Part shown: positions 40,109-48,799 of the stretch, piece after piece
Position numbering within the stretch: position 1 is the first letter of the stretch
How the letters are laid out: each line of letters opens with the position of its first letter
Assembly: GCA_025059945.1 (NCBI GenBank)
Contig: JANXDC010000012.1
Span: forward strand, 62,001 to 126,000
Length of the DNA: 64,000 nt
Origin: Bacteroidota bacterium
GTDB lineage: Bacteria; Bacteroidota; Rhodothermia; JANXDC01
Direction of reading: 5' to 3'
Made by a program: the position numbers and the translations under genes
Notes under the pieces: generated by a model
Told to the model about the DNA's origin: nothing
The model's database searches: none
What the model saw: the letters and a program-made list of their open reading frames with translations, nothing else

Positions 40109-41080
40109 ATGGGTACGCATATCATCCCCTTGGGCACAGGATCAGCCATTCCCACGAGCAAGCGCCATCTGAGCGCGTTCGCCCTTGTGCGCGACGGTCA
40201 GATCCTGCTCTTCGATTGCGGTGAGGGCACGCAAATGCGGCTCCTCAAGGCCGGATTGAAGCGTTCGCGCGTGCAACATGTGTTCATCTCGCACCTGCAC
40301 GGGGATCATTTCTACGGCCTCATTGGGCTTATTTCCAGTTTAGAGCTCATGCAGCGGCGTGAACCCCTGTATGTATATGGCCCCAAGGGTCTAAAAGGGT
40401 ATCTGGAGTACATGTTCGCGCTCTCCGATCTGCGGCCGGGCTACGAGCTCGTGGTGCGGGAGGTCGATCCAGAGGGCTTCGAGCACGCCGTGTTGCTCGA
40501 AACCGAGGAATATTTCGTAGAGGCGCGCCCGCTGGCGCATCGGATCTTCTGTATGGGCTTTCGGTTTCAGGAAAAACCCCGTCCGGGCAAGGTCAATGCG
40601 GAGCGCGCCCGGGAGCTGGGGATCACGGAAGATTGGCAATTCAAGGCGCTTAAAGCCGGAAAGCCCGTCTCCGTTTCAGAGGGCCTGCTCATACGCCCCG
40701 AGGAGGTGGTGGGCCCGCCACGGCCGGGGGTCTCGTTTGCGTACGTGACGGATACGCGCTTCTGCCCGGGCGCGATCATGCTCGCCATAGACGCCGATGT
40801 GCTCTATCATGAGGCCACCTTTGACCATGCCCTGCAGGAGAAGGCCGAACAAACCGGACACGCCACGGCCCTAGAGGCGGCTCAGGTGGCGGCTACGGCC
40901 GGGGTGGGGCTGTTGTTGTTGGGCCATTTCAGCGCTCGCTATACAGACGTGGCCTCGCTAGTGGAGGAGGCCCGTACGGTTTTCCCCAATACGCGCGCAG
41001 CCGAGGAGCTTAAACCCATCGAGCTAAAGGCGCGCCGGAGCGCGGCGCGCGGTCCCCATGAGGGCATCCGACGTGCATAG
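40109..41080 (+). CDS. rnz: ribonuclease Z (tRNA 3' endonuclease)
   Basis: Removes 3' trailers from tRNA precursors, especially those lacking encoded CCA, which fits tRNA-Arg(CCT) in this window. 323 aa metallo-beta-lactamase. Motifs: PLGTGSAIPTSKRHLSAFAL, FDCGEGTQMRL, the zinc motif ISHLHGDHFYGL (HxHxDH), the exosite region (KPRPGKVNAERARELGI), VTDTRF, YHEATF and LLLGHFSARY. The length fits the short bacterial RNase Z. Its end overlaps the second ABC gene by 23 nt, so it is sandwiched between the two exporter halves. Confidence 0.94.
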   Translation: MGTHIIPLGTGSAIPTSKRHLSAFALVRDGQILLFDCGEGTQMRLLKAGLKRSRVQHVFISHLHGDHFYGLIGLISSLELMQRREPLYVYGPKGLKGYLEYMFALSDLRPGYELVVREVDPEGFEHAVLLETEEYFVEARPLAHRIFCMGFRFQEKPRPGKVNAERARELGITEDWQFKALKAGKPVSVSEGLLIRPEEVVGPPRPGVSFAYVTDTRFCPGAIMLAIDADVLYHEATFDHALQEKAEQTGHATALEAAQVAATAGVGLLLLGHFSARYTDVASLVEEARTVFPNTRAAEELKPIELKARRSAARGPHEGIRRA

Positions 41081-42857
41081 CATTTCCCGACGCTCCTGGC
41101 CCACCATACGGCGCCTGCTCGGGTACTTAAGACCATACTGGCCGGCTGTGGGCCTGGCCTTTGTGCTTGTAGTAGGGGTCTCCTTTCTGGGACCCTTAAG
41201 GCCAAAGTTGGTGCAGGTGGCCATCGACGCGCACGTGCTCAAGGGGGATCTTCAGGGGCTGTTGCGCGTTGGTCTCGGACTGCTGGGGCTACTTGTACTG
41301 GAGGCGTTCCTACAATTTTTCAGCGCTTATCTGACGCGCTGGATCGGCCAACAAGCCCTTTTCGATCTGCGCCAAGAGGTCTTTGGGCACATCATACGTC
41401 TAGCGCCCCGTTATTTCGACCGCACGCCCGTTGGACGTCTGGTGACACGCGTCACCAGCGACGTCGAAGCGCTTGATGATGTCTTCTCCGCTGGCGTGGT
41501 CACGATCTTGGGTGATCTGTTGCGGCTGTTTTTTATCGTTTTCATGATGTTTTGGCTTAGCTGGCAGCTGGCGCTCGTTGCGCTCTCTGTATTGCCGCTG
41601 CTAGTTGGGGCTACATTCGTTTTTCGCAAGCGCGTGGGCCTGATGTATCGGAAAGTCCGATCGGAAGTGACCCGGCTGAACGCGTTTCTGCAGGAACACC
41701 TAACAGGCATGGCCATAGTGCAGCTGTTTCGGCAGGAAGCGCGCGTCGAAGAGCGCTTTCGCCAGATCAACGACGATCACCGGCGGGCCCAGATCAAGAC
41801 GATCTTCTACTTTGCCCTCTTTTGGCCCTCTGTGCAGCTGATCTCCAGCCTAGCTACAGGGCTTGTGCTCTGGTACGGGGGCTTGAACGCCCTACAGGGG
41901 GCCCTCACGCTGGGGGTGGTGGTGGCCTTTCTGCAATACATTCAACAGTTTTTCGGTCCGATACAGGACCTGGCCGATAAGTACAATACGATCTTGGCCG
42001 CCTTGGCTGCCTCGGAACGCATCTTCGAGGTGCTCGACACCCGTGAGGTGATCCCGGATCAAGGTCGGGTGCGCGCGCTCGACGGGTTGTCGGGTTCGGT
42101 GCGCTTTGAGCAGGTCTGGTTTGCTTACACAGAAGAGTCCGGAGAGCCCCGTTGGGTGCTCCGGGATATTAGCTTTCAGGTGGAGCCCGGGGAATGCGTG
42201 GCCTTCGTGGGCGCAACGGGTGCCGGCAAAACGACCTTGATGCAACTGGTGGGCCGTTTTTATGAGCCGCAACGAGGCCGAATCTGGCTAGGGGGCGTAG
42301 ACATACGAGACCTAGAATTACCGTTATTGAGGAAATCCGTAGTCATCATCCAGCAGGATGCGTTTCTATTCAGCGGAACCCTTTGGGAGAACATCACGCT
42401 AGGCGATCCCGAAATTCAAGAACCCGAGCTGTGGCAAGCCTTAGAGGAGCTGCAGCTAACGGATTGGGTGCGCGCGCTGCCGAAGGGTCTGCATACGCCG
42501 CTTCTGGAGCGCGGCCTAAGTCTTTCGGCCGGACAGCGACAACTGGTAGCCCTGTTGCGCGCCTGGGTGCGTCGACCCCGCGTGGTGATCTTGGACGAGG
42601 CTACAGCAAACATCGACGTGCAGACAGAGGCGCGTATCGAGAGGATGCTTTCCAGCTGGCGGGGCCAGCGCACGCTCTTGATCGTGGCCCATCGGCTTTC
42701 CACAGTCGAACGCGCCGATCGGATTTTCGTGTTGCATCAGGGCCGCCTCCTGGAACAGGGCCGCCATGAGGAGCTCTTGGCCCGTAGCAACCTGTACCGG
42801 CGGCTCTATGAGCTGCAGTTTCAGGAGCAGAGCGTGCCCTCCCGTCTTGATACATAA
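41058..42857 (+). CDS. ABC exporter half, catalytically competent subunit of a heterodimer
   Basis: 599 aa: six membrane helices (about 28-320) then an ATPase domain (about 345-585). Walker A GATGAGKTTLM (about 384), signature LSAGQRQLVALLRAW, Walker B VVILDEATANID (about 508-519) with the catalytic Glu kept, H-loop VAHRLS. The Ala in LSAGQ together with the partner's Asp (gene at 38248) would build one degenerate site, while this subunit's Walker motifs and the partner's LSGGQ build the active one, as in TM288/TM287. It starts 23 nt inside rnz and ends the operon next to an AT-rich palindrome. Confidence 0.9.
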   Translation: MRASDVHSISRRSWPTIRRLLGYLRPYWPAVGLAFVLVVGVSFLGPLRPKLVQVAIDAHVLKGDLQGLLRVGLGLLGLLVLEAFLQFFSAYLTRWIGQQALFDLRQEVFGHIIRLAPRYFDRTPVGRLVTRVTSDVEALDDVFSAGVVTILGDLLRLFFIVFMMFWLSWQLALVALSVLPLLVGATFVFRKRVGLMYRKVRSEVTRLNAFLQEHLTGMAIVQLFRQEARVEERFRQINDDHRRAQIKTIFYFALFWPSVQLISSLATGLVLWYGGLNALQGALTLGVVVAFLQYIQQFFGPIQDLADKYNTILAALAASERIFEVLDTREVIPDQGRVRALDGLSGSVRFEQVWFAYTEESGEPRWVLRDISFQVEPGECVAFVGATGAGKTTLMQLVGRFYEPQRGRIWLGGVDIRDLELPLLRKSVVIIQQDAFLFSGTLWENITLGDPEIQEPELWQALEELQLTDWVRALPKGLHTPLLERGLSLSAGQRQLVALLRAWVRRPRVVILDEATANIDVQTEARIERMLSSWRGQRTLLIVAHRLSTVERADRIFVLHQGRLLEQGRHEELLARSNLYRRLYELQFQEQSVPSRLDT

Positions 42858-42894
42858 GATACATTATGTAAAGTAGAGGGAAGTGAGCTTCCTA
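42851..42894. repeat. inverted repeats between convergent ABC and pstA genes
   Basis: Perfect 7-bp arms TACATAA (42851-42857) and TTATGTA (42864-42870) span the ABC stop codon; just after them GGAAG and CTTCC flank a 4-nt loop, and GAAGTG/CACTTC offers an alternative stem. Both operons end here, so this may be a weak bidirectional terminator, but there is no clear T-run. Confidence 0.35.
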
Positions 42895-42912
42895 TCCCAC
42901 TTCTTCAGGGGG

Positions 42913-44535
42913 CTATCCGAACCGATACCTCCGGCGCAGTTGGTTGCGGATCCGGATCGCCGTCAGGTTTAAGATCAAGACCACCAGTACGAGCAGAAGC
43001 GCCGTGGCGAACACCATGGGCACGGCGGCCTCCACGTTGGGCGACTGAAATCCCACGTCGTAGATGTGAAAGCCCAGGTGCATGAACTTGCGCTCCAGGT
43101 GAAAAAACGGCGGATGATGATCGAAGGGAAGCTCAGGGGCGAGTTTGACCACGCCGACTAGCATCAGAGGGGCGACTTCTCCCGCTCCGCGGGCCACAGC
43201 CAGGATCATGCCCGTCAGAATCCCCGGACTTGCGCCCGGCAGCACTACGCGCCATACGGTCTGCCATTTTGTGGCGCCCAGCGCCAAAGAGGCCTCCCGC
43301 AGGCTCTGCGGCACGGCAGCTAAGGCCTCTTCGGTGGCCACGATCACGACGGGCACGGTCAGCAACGCCAGCGTCAACGAAGCCCACAGAATCCCCCCTG
43401 TGCCGAAGGTGGGCGTAGGCAGTCTCTCCGGATACAGAAGCCGATCGATATGGCCTCCGACGAAATACACAAAGAAGCCCAGTCCGAAGATCCCGAACAC
43501 GATCGAGGGCACCCCGGCTAGGTTGTTCACCGCGATCCGCACCGCCGATATAGCCCACCCCTGTCGGGCGTATTCGTGTATGTACAGGGCCGTTAGCACC
43601 CCGAAAGGCACAACCAGCAGGGACATGAGCAAGGTCATCATAACGGTGCCGAAGATGGCGGGCAGCACCCCGCCTTCGGTGTTCGATTCCCGGGGTTCGC
43701 TTGAGAGAAATTCCCAAAGCCGATCCGTGTATACACGGGCCTTTCCCCATAGGTCTAGATCGTTGGGAGTGTATGCGCGTACGATGGCGGATATCGGCAG
43801 CGTCCGCTCCCGTCCGTCGACGGTGCGCAGCGTAACCGTGTACCGGGCGTCTTCGGCCCTCAGGCGTGCGGCCTCAGCGGCCAGCGCGCTATAGCGCGCC
43901 TGCAGACGCTCCAGGGCCGGTCGCAGTCGGTTCTGCAGCGCCTCCTGCTCGCCGCGCAGCTGGGCTCGGCGGATGCGCAGCCGAAGGCGTTCGAGCTCGT
44001 AGTTTACGTCCCCGATCTGCCGCTTTTCCACGCCTGTGATGGCGCGATAGCGTCTGTGCGCGGCCTCGAGCTGACGCCCCAGCTCCGGCCAGGCCTCCGG
44101 ACCCTGGACGGAAAAGCTCGGGGTGCGCACGGCGTCTACGAACCCAATAAAGGGGCCCCACTCGCGGCGTTCTACGAAGACGGCATCGCGAATGCGCGCC
44201 ATCTGCGCGATCTGTTCGCGCTCCACCCACAGAAAGTCGATCCCATACAAATCCCGATTGCCCACGCGCAGCTGTAGCCTCTGGGCCCCGGCTCGACCCG
44301 GTATGGGCTCCTGACGGCGGATTTCACCTAGATACACCCGCCCGTCTTGGGTGCGGATCGCCCACAAATCGCCGGGCCAGAAGGCGAGCGTGCCCCGAAT
44401 AAAAAGCAGCCCCACAAGCCAGAAGACCATGAGCAGAAGCACGACAAGCCCGGCCCCGAGGAGCCAAATCCAGGGGGTACCGACTTGCCAGGGGGTTTGC
44501 CTGGGCGTGGAGAGCTGCTGGGATGTTGCGCGCAT
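42913..44535 (-). CDS. pstA: phosphate ABC transporter permease PstA, long form
   Basis: 540 aa; PstA is usually near 280. An N-terminal membrane helix (about 27-50, WLLGAGLVVLLLMVFWLVGLLFI) is followed by a roughly 210-residue periplasmic insert with a coiled-coil-like stretch (RLRLRRAQ..., ARYSALAAEAARLRAEDARY) before the permease core (about 255-535; GTVMMTLLMSLLVVPFGVLTALYIHEYA, NNLAGVPSIVFGIFGLGFFV, EALAAVPQSLREASLALGATKWQTVWRVVLPGA, RGAGEVAPLMLVG). Long PstA/PstC pairs of this type also occur in Pseudomonas. The ATG at 44535 has GAGG upstream and lies 5 nt after the pstC stop; a TTG at 44544 is in frame. Confidence 0.92.
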   Translation of the reverse strand: MRATSQQLSTPRQTPWQVGTPWIWLLGAGLVVLLLMVFWLVGLLFIRGTLAFWPGDLWAIRTQDGRVYLGEIRRQEPIPGRAGAQRLQLRVGNRDLYGIDFLWVEREQIAQMARIRDAVFVERREWGPFIGFVDAVRTPSFSVQGPEAWPELGRQLEAAHRRYRAITGVEKRQIGDVNYELERLRLRIRRAQLRGEQEALQNRLRPALERLQARYSALAAEAARLRAEDARYTVTLRTVDGRERTLPISAIVRAYTPNDLDLWGKARVYTDRLWEFLSSEPRESNTEGGVLPAIFGTVMMTLLMSLLVVPFGVLTALYIHEYARQGWAISAVRIAVNNLAGVPSIVFGIFGLGFFVYFVGGHIDRLLYPERLPTPTFGTGGILWASLTLALLTVPVVIVATEEALAAVPQSLREASLALGATKWQTVWRVVLPGASPGILTGMILAVARGAGEVAPLMLVGVVKLAPELPFDHHPPFFHLERKFMHLGFHIYDVGFQSPNVEAAVPMVFATALLLVLVVLILNLTAIRIRNQLRRRYRFG

Positions 44536-44540
44536 CGTCC

Positions 44541-46694
44541 TCAAGCCCGTTGGTATTTGCGCCGCAAACGAATGCGCACCAGCTCAGCGGCCGTGTTGAC
44601 CAGGAAGGTAAACGAAAACAGGAGCAGGCCCGACAGGAACAACACGCGATACAAGGTGCCTTGATACGGAGCCTCGGGTAGCTCGACGGCGATGTTCGCC
44701 GAAAGGGCTCGAAAGCCGGTAAAGGGGTTCCATTCCAGAATCGGCGTGTTACCCGTGGCCATGAGCACGATCATGGTCTCGCCCACGGCGCGCCCAAAGC
44801 CGATCATAATGGCCGAGAAAAGCCCCGAGCCGGCCGCCGGCAGCACGACCCGGAGCGTGGTCTGCCATTCTGTGGCGCCCAAGGCCAAAGAGGCGTTGAC
44901 GTACGAGCGGGGCACGCTGGAGAGGGCATCTTCGCTGAGCGTGAAGATGATCGGAATCACGGCAAACCCCATCGCGAAGCCTACCACCAACGCGTTGCGC
45001 TGATCATACGAGACGCGCAGAACCTGACGCACCCAATCCGGAAACGAGCCTCCCATCCATAGGGCTTCGATGAGGCGACCGAATTCTAAAGAGAGCCCCA
45101 AAGCGATAAGCACCAACGCTAAGACCAGAAGTGGTTCGGCGCGCCGGGGCAGGCGCTCTCGCCAGGTGTTGGGGAGCTGATGCCAGAGCAGCGCTCCCAG
45201 CACAACGACCAACGGAAGCACGAGAAAAACAGCCAGCACTCCCGGAACGGCCCGCGTCAGAAAGGGGGCCACGACGATGGCGGCCACAAAGCCCAAGACG
45301 ACGCTGGGCAGGGAGGCCATGATCTCCACAGCGGGCTTAACGAGCGCTCGCCATCGGGGGTGCAGAAACTGAGCCGTGTAGATGGCGCCCAGCAGGGCGA
45401 CCGGAACGGCGAACAGAAGCGCATAGAAGGTCCCCTTTAGCGTGCCGAAAATCAGGGGTACTAGGCTCAGCTTGGGCTCGAAGTCGTCACTGCCGCCCGT
45501 AGACTGCCACACAAAAGCGGGCCGCTCATAGCCCTCATACCAAACCCGGCCAAAGAGGGTCCGGAGCGAAACCTCGGGATGGGGGTCATGCAAGCGCCAG
45601 AACCTGTACTGCCCTGTTTCGCCCACGAGCACGATCCCATCGCCTCTGGGCAGGAGGATCCCCTTGGCCGATTTCAGACCCGTGGAGATGTTGAGCAGCG
45701 TTCGTTCCGAGGTGGCCTGCAGCAGCGCCACGTGCCCGGCAACGGTGCCGACTAGAAACCGGCGATCTCGAGCAGAAGGCGCAATCGAGCTGATCTCCCC
45801 AGATACAGAACGAAAGTCCGTGTGGGCGAGTACAAAGCGCTCGGATCCGTCAGCTTGGCGAACGTAAAAGCCTACGCGCACGCCTCCGGTTGCATCCCCC
45901 ACTACAAGGGAGCGCTCGCCGATCAGCAACGCAAGGGCGCTGACCACTAGGGGCCTCCCTTCTGGATCCACCAGGACGGTATCGAGCATGGCCGTCCAGG
46001 ATCCGGCTTCGTATCGCAACCTCCACAGCCCCCCCTGGGGTCCGGCTGCGTGTACGCTCAAACGACCTAGCGCCATCACATAAGCGGATACGGGCCCCTC
46101 CAGGATCTGCTCTATACGGCCTTCGGGGCTACCGGCGTAGAGGGCTCCGTCGGTCGCGCGGCCGATCCAAAAGCCTGTCTCCGGGTGGTATTGGGCGTCT
46201 TGAAGGGCTAGTCTTGCGGGAAGTTGCCAGAGCGTATCTAAGCTGACTCGAAGCCGAGCTTGGCCCGTATTGGCTGCCGTCCATTGGATACGCCCCAGCC
46301 AGAGCTGTCCTGTATTGCTTAAGAGCGCGGCGGCACCCGAGCGCTCATGCCACCAGGCCGCCCGCAAGGTCCCGGAAAGGCCTCCGATGGGCAGGCTGTC
46401 GAGAAGGCGTCCCGTGGGAAGCGCGCACACATACCAGGTGGGTCGCTCAGCAAGCAGGGCCAGAGCCCTCTGGGCCCCCTCCACGCCTATGGCAAGCGGC
46501 CGGGATTCGGGAGCCAGGCCGATCGGAAGGCGACCGCTGGCCTCTAGGGCAGCTCGAGCAGGCTGCCATAGGGGAAGCTGCTCTAGGAAGATGAAGACCA
46601 GTATGCCCAACACCGCCGCGATCACACCCGCACCGCCCAGGGTGATGACCCAGCGGCTTATCCGATCTATCCAGCGGGCCGATCGGGTGGCCAT
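44541..46694 (-). CDS. pstC: phosphate ABC transporter permease PstC, long form with periplasmic beta domain
   Basis: 717 aa, more than twice the usual PstC. After a first helix (about 14-36, WVITLGGAGVIAAVLGILVFIFLEQL) comes a large periplasmic domain (about 40-410) with repeated strand pairs (GAAALLSNTGQLWLGRIQW, GFWIGRATDGALYAGSPEG, RRFLVGTVAGHVALLQATS), which looks like a beta-propeller. The permease core follows (about 430-710; GTFYALLFAVPVALLGAIYTAQFL, EDALSSVPRSYVNASLALGATEWQTTLRVVLPAA, FGRAVGETMIVLMATGNTP). With PstA it forms the channel for high-affinity phosphate import. It starts 4 nt after the pstS stop. Confidence 0.92.
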   Translation of the reverse strand: MATRSARWIDRISRWVITLGGAGVIAAVLGILVFIFLEQLPLWQPARAALEASGRLPIGLAPESRPLAIGVEGAQRALALLAERPTWYVCALPTGRLLDSLPIGGLSGTLRAAWWHERSGAAALLSNTGQLWLGRIQWTAANTGQARLRVSLDTLWQLPARLALQDAQYHPETGFWIGRATDGALYAGSPEGRIEQILEGPVSAYVMALGRLSVHAAGPQGGLWRLRYEAGSWTAMLDTVLVDPEGRPLVVSALALLIGERSLVVGDATGGVRVGFYVRQADGSERFVLAHTDFRSVSGEISSIAPSARDRRFLVGTVAGHVALLQATSERTLLNISTGLKSAKGILLPRGDGIVLVGETGQYRFWRLHDPHPEVSLRTLFGRVWYEGYERPAFVWQSTGGSDDFEPKLSLVPLIFGTLKGTFYALLFAVPVALLGAIYTAQFLHPRWRALVKPAVEIMASLPSVVLGFVAAIVVAPFLTRAVPGVLAVFLVLPLVVVLGALLWHQLPNTWRERLPRRAEPLLVLALVLIALGLSLEFGRLIEALWMGGSFPDWVRQVLRVSYDQRNALVVGFAMGFAVIPIIFTLSEDALSSVPRSYVNASLALGATEWQTTLRVVLPAAGSGLFSAIMIGFGRAVGETMIVLMATGNTPILEWNPFTGFRALSANIAVELPEAPYQGTLYRVLFLSGLLLFSFTFLVNTAAELVRIRLRRKYQRA

Positions 46695-46698
46695 CGTT

Positions 46699-47751
46699 TT
46701 ACGTGGCGTCCGGGTTCAGGCCGAGCTTGCGGCGTTCGGCCTTGAGCATGTCCGTGTGCAGGGGCAGATAGCCGTCTCGGATCACGACCTCTTGTCCCTG
46801 TTTGCTGAGCACGAAGTTCAGAAACTCCCGCACGAGCGGATCCAGCTCGCCGTTGGGCTTGCGATTGACGTAGATGTAGAGCGGACGCCAGAGCGGATAG
46901 CGGCCCTTGTAGATGTTCTCCGGTGTCGGCGCATAACAGGGCTCTCCGGGCCGGGCGGCGATCGAAAGGGCTTTTACGCTTGAGGTAACAAAGCCGATGC
47001 CGCTATAGCCGATCCCGTTGGGATCCACCGAGACGCCCTGTACGACCGAGGCGGAGCCGGGCTGTTCTTTGACGTTGGCCTTGAAATCGCCCCCGCCTAA
47101 GGCGTGGTCCTTAAAGAAGCCGTACGTGCCCGAAGCGGAATTGCGTCCATACAGGGATATCGGCCGGTTGGCCCATGGATCGCGCAGGCCCAGATCTCCC
47201 CAGGTGCGGATATCTTGGGGATGGCCCAGTAGGCGCGTTTTCGAAAAGATCGCATCCACCTGGGGCAGCGTAAGGCAATCAATGGGATTGTCCTTGTGCA
47301 CAAAGAGGGCTAGCCCATCCAGGGCTACCGAGATCTCTGTGGGGGAATATCCGAAGGCCTTCTCAAAGGCGTCCCGTTCCGAAGCCTTCATAGGGCGTGA
47401 CATGGGCCCGAGCTGCGCCGTGCCTTGAATAAGCGCCGGCGGGGCCGTGGAGGACCCCTTGCCCTCTACTTCGATTTTCACGTTCGGATAGTACTTTTTG
47501 AACTCTTCCGCCCATAGGGCCATGAGGTTGTTCATCGTATCCGAGCCAATGCTCGAAAGCCTCCCGGCCACCCCGGGCTTGGGTTGGTACTCGGGCAGAT
47601 CGGGATCTACCGCTACCTGCGCTGGGGTCCCCGTGGCTCCCGGGGCGGTCTGCAGAAAGACCGAAGCGTCCACCTGACGCTCTTGTTCCGAGCGTCCCCC
47701 GCCGCAGGCGGCAAGCAGCAGGAGGACTCCAAGCCAACCGATTCGTCGCAT
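46699..47751 (-). CDS. pstS: phosphate-binding lipoprotein PstS
   Basis: 350 aa. The start at 47751 gives a clear lipoprotein signal (MRRIGWLGVLLLLAACGGG, lipobox LAAC) with AGGA upstream. The binding domain has GRLSSIGSDTMNNLMALWAEEF, GKGSSTAPPALIQG, PMSRPMKASERDAF, VHKDNP and GRNSASGTYGFFKDHAL, the SGT segment that contacts phosphate. It captures periplasmic phosphate for PstCA. First gene of the pstSCA run, divergent from pstB, with the candidate Pho box 36-80 bp upstream. Confidence 0.94.
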   Translation of the reverse strand: MRRIGWLGVLLLLAACGGGRSEQERQVDASVFLQTAPGATGTPAQVAVDPDLPEYQPKPGVAGRLSSIGSDTMNNLMALWAEEFKKYYPNVKIEVEGKGSSTAPPALIQGTAQLGPMSRPMKASERDAFEKAFGYSPTEISVALDGLALFVHKDNPIDCLTLPQVDAIFSKTRLLGHPQDIRTWGDLGLRDPWANRPISLYGRNSASGTYGFFKDHALGGGDFKANVKEQPGSASVVQGVSVDPNGIGYSGIGFVTSSVKALSIAARPGEPCYAPTPENIYKGRYPLWRPLYIYVNRKPNGELDPLVREFLNFVLSKQGQEVVIRDGYLPLHTDMLKAERRKLGLNPDAT

Positions 47752-47786
47752 AAGGGCGCGTTCCTGTATTTGGTCGACCCCCTGCA

Positions 47787-47831
47787 AAGCTAGCCTGGTT
47801 GCTTGAGAGGAAGTGTTAAGTCATCGTTAAG
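47787..47831 (-). promoter_or_regulatory. candidate Pho box and -10 element between pstS and pstB
   Basis: Read toward pstS there are direct repeats CTTAACG (47831-47825) and CTTAACA (47820-47814) with a 4-bp spacer, then a weaker CTCTCAA (47809-47803) in the same 11-bp phase, then 10 bp and TAGCTT (47792-47787) as a possible -10. Seven-bp repeats every 11 bp next to a -10 box is the geometry of PhoB sites. It lies midway in the 151-bp gap between two divergent phosphate operons and could serve both. The repeat sequence differs from the E. coli consensus, so identity is inferred. Confidence 0.45.
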
Positions 47832-47902
47832 AAAACGCAGGCCTCTTTTCGAGCTTCCCTCATGGATGCGATTTTTAATCGAAACAAAGCCCAGAAGTCA
47901 CC

Positions 47903-48724
47903 ATGGACCTTGCGCTTTCCCAACCCGTCCCCGCAAACCGCGTACTGGGGGGATCGAGCGTGAACCCACAACCCGTAAAGCTACGTACAGACTCTGTCAG
48001 CCTTTGGTACGGTTCCAGCCAAGCCCTCAAAAACATCACGATGGCCATCCCGGCCAATCAAATCACGGCGCTCATCGGACCCTCAGGTTGCGGCAAGACG
48101 ACGTATCTGCGGCTCTTCAACCGGATGAACGACCTCATCGAGGGCGTGCGCATTACGGGTCGGGTGCTCCTGGAGGAGCAGGACATCTACGCCCGTAACG
48201 TAGACGTAGTGAGCCTGCGTAAACGGGTGGGTATGGTCTTTCAGAAGCCCAACCCGTTTCCAAAGTCCGTCTACGAAAACGTCGCTTACGGGCCCCGTAT
48301 CAACGGGATTCGGGATCGCCGTGAGCTGGATCGCATCATAGAGGAAGCCTTGCGCCAAGCCGCCCTGTGGGATGAGGTCAAGGACCGACTGCACGTAAAC
48401 GCCCTGGAGCTCTCCGGAGGCCAGCAGCAGCGGCTCTGCATCGCGCGCACGCTCGCGGTAAAACCCGAGGTCATCCTGATGGACGAGCCTACAAGCGCGC
48501 TAGATCCCATCTCCACGGCCAAGATCGAAGAACTGATCGTAGAGTTGAAAGCTCGCTACACGGTGGTGATCGTTACGCACAACATGCAACAGGCTGCGCG
48601 CATCTCCGACTACACGGCCTTCTTTTATTTGGGCGAGCTTATTGAGTTCGGCGCCACCGAACAGATCTTTACAGCCCCGGCTCGCGAAGAGACAGAAAAA
48701 TACATCACTGGCCGCTTCGGTTAG
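47903..48724 (+). CDS. pstB: phosphate ABC transporter ATP-binding protein PstB
   Basis: 273 aa. Walker [21 protein letters not shown] (about 56-75), [23 protein letters not shown], signature [15 protein letters not shown], Walker [16 protein letters not shown] and H-loop VTHNMQQA are all diagnostic of PstB. It powers phosphate import by PstSCA, whose genes are divergent on the other strand; pst operons normally have pstB after pstA, so the split is unusual. A 25-residue leader precedes the conserved [13 protein letters not shown]; a GTG near residue 20 is an alternative start. phoU follows after 75 bp with its own candidate promoter. Confidence 0.95.
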   Translation: MDLALSQPVPANRVLGGSSVNPQPVKLRTDSVSLWYGSSQALKNITMAIPANQITALIGPSGCGKTTYLRLFNRMNDLIEGVRITGRVLLEEQDIYARNVDVVSLRKRVGMVFQKPNPFPKSVYENVAYGPRINGIRDRRELDRIIEEALRQAALWDEVKDRLHVNALELSGGQQQRLCIARTLAVKPEVILMDEPTSALDPISTAKIEELIVELKARYTVVIVTHNMQQAARISDYTAFFYLGELIEFGATEQIFTAPAREETEKYITGRFG

Positions 48725-48733
48725 GCGCTTACC

Positions 48734-48763
48734 TTGCCCTTCCCGGCGTGAACCCCCTACCTT
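48734..48763 (+). promoter_or_regulatory. candidate promoter of phoU
   Basis: TTGCCC (48734-48739) and TACCTT (48758-48763), 18 bp apart: the same two hexamers and spacing as before the LytR_C gene (1863-1892). A start near 48770 supports the phoU ATG at 48800 rather than the in-frame TTG at 48767. The sequence TTGTATACACAA just downstream is nearly palindromic. Confidence 0.45.
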
Positions 48764-48799
48764 CATTTGTATACACAAGTAAACGAGGGCGCATCCGGC

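Noticed and set aside
48763-48785. Near-palindrome TTGTATACACAA as a metal-regulator operator for phoU
   Set aside because: Short, imperfect and at the expected transcription start; no second copy beside the DtxR-family gene to support it.
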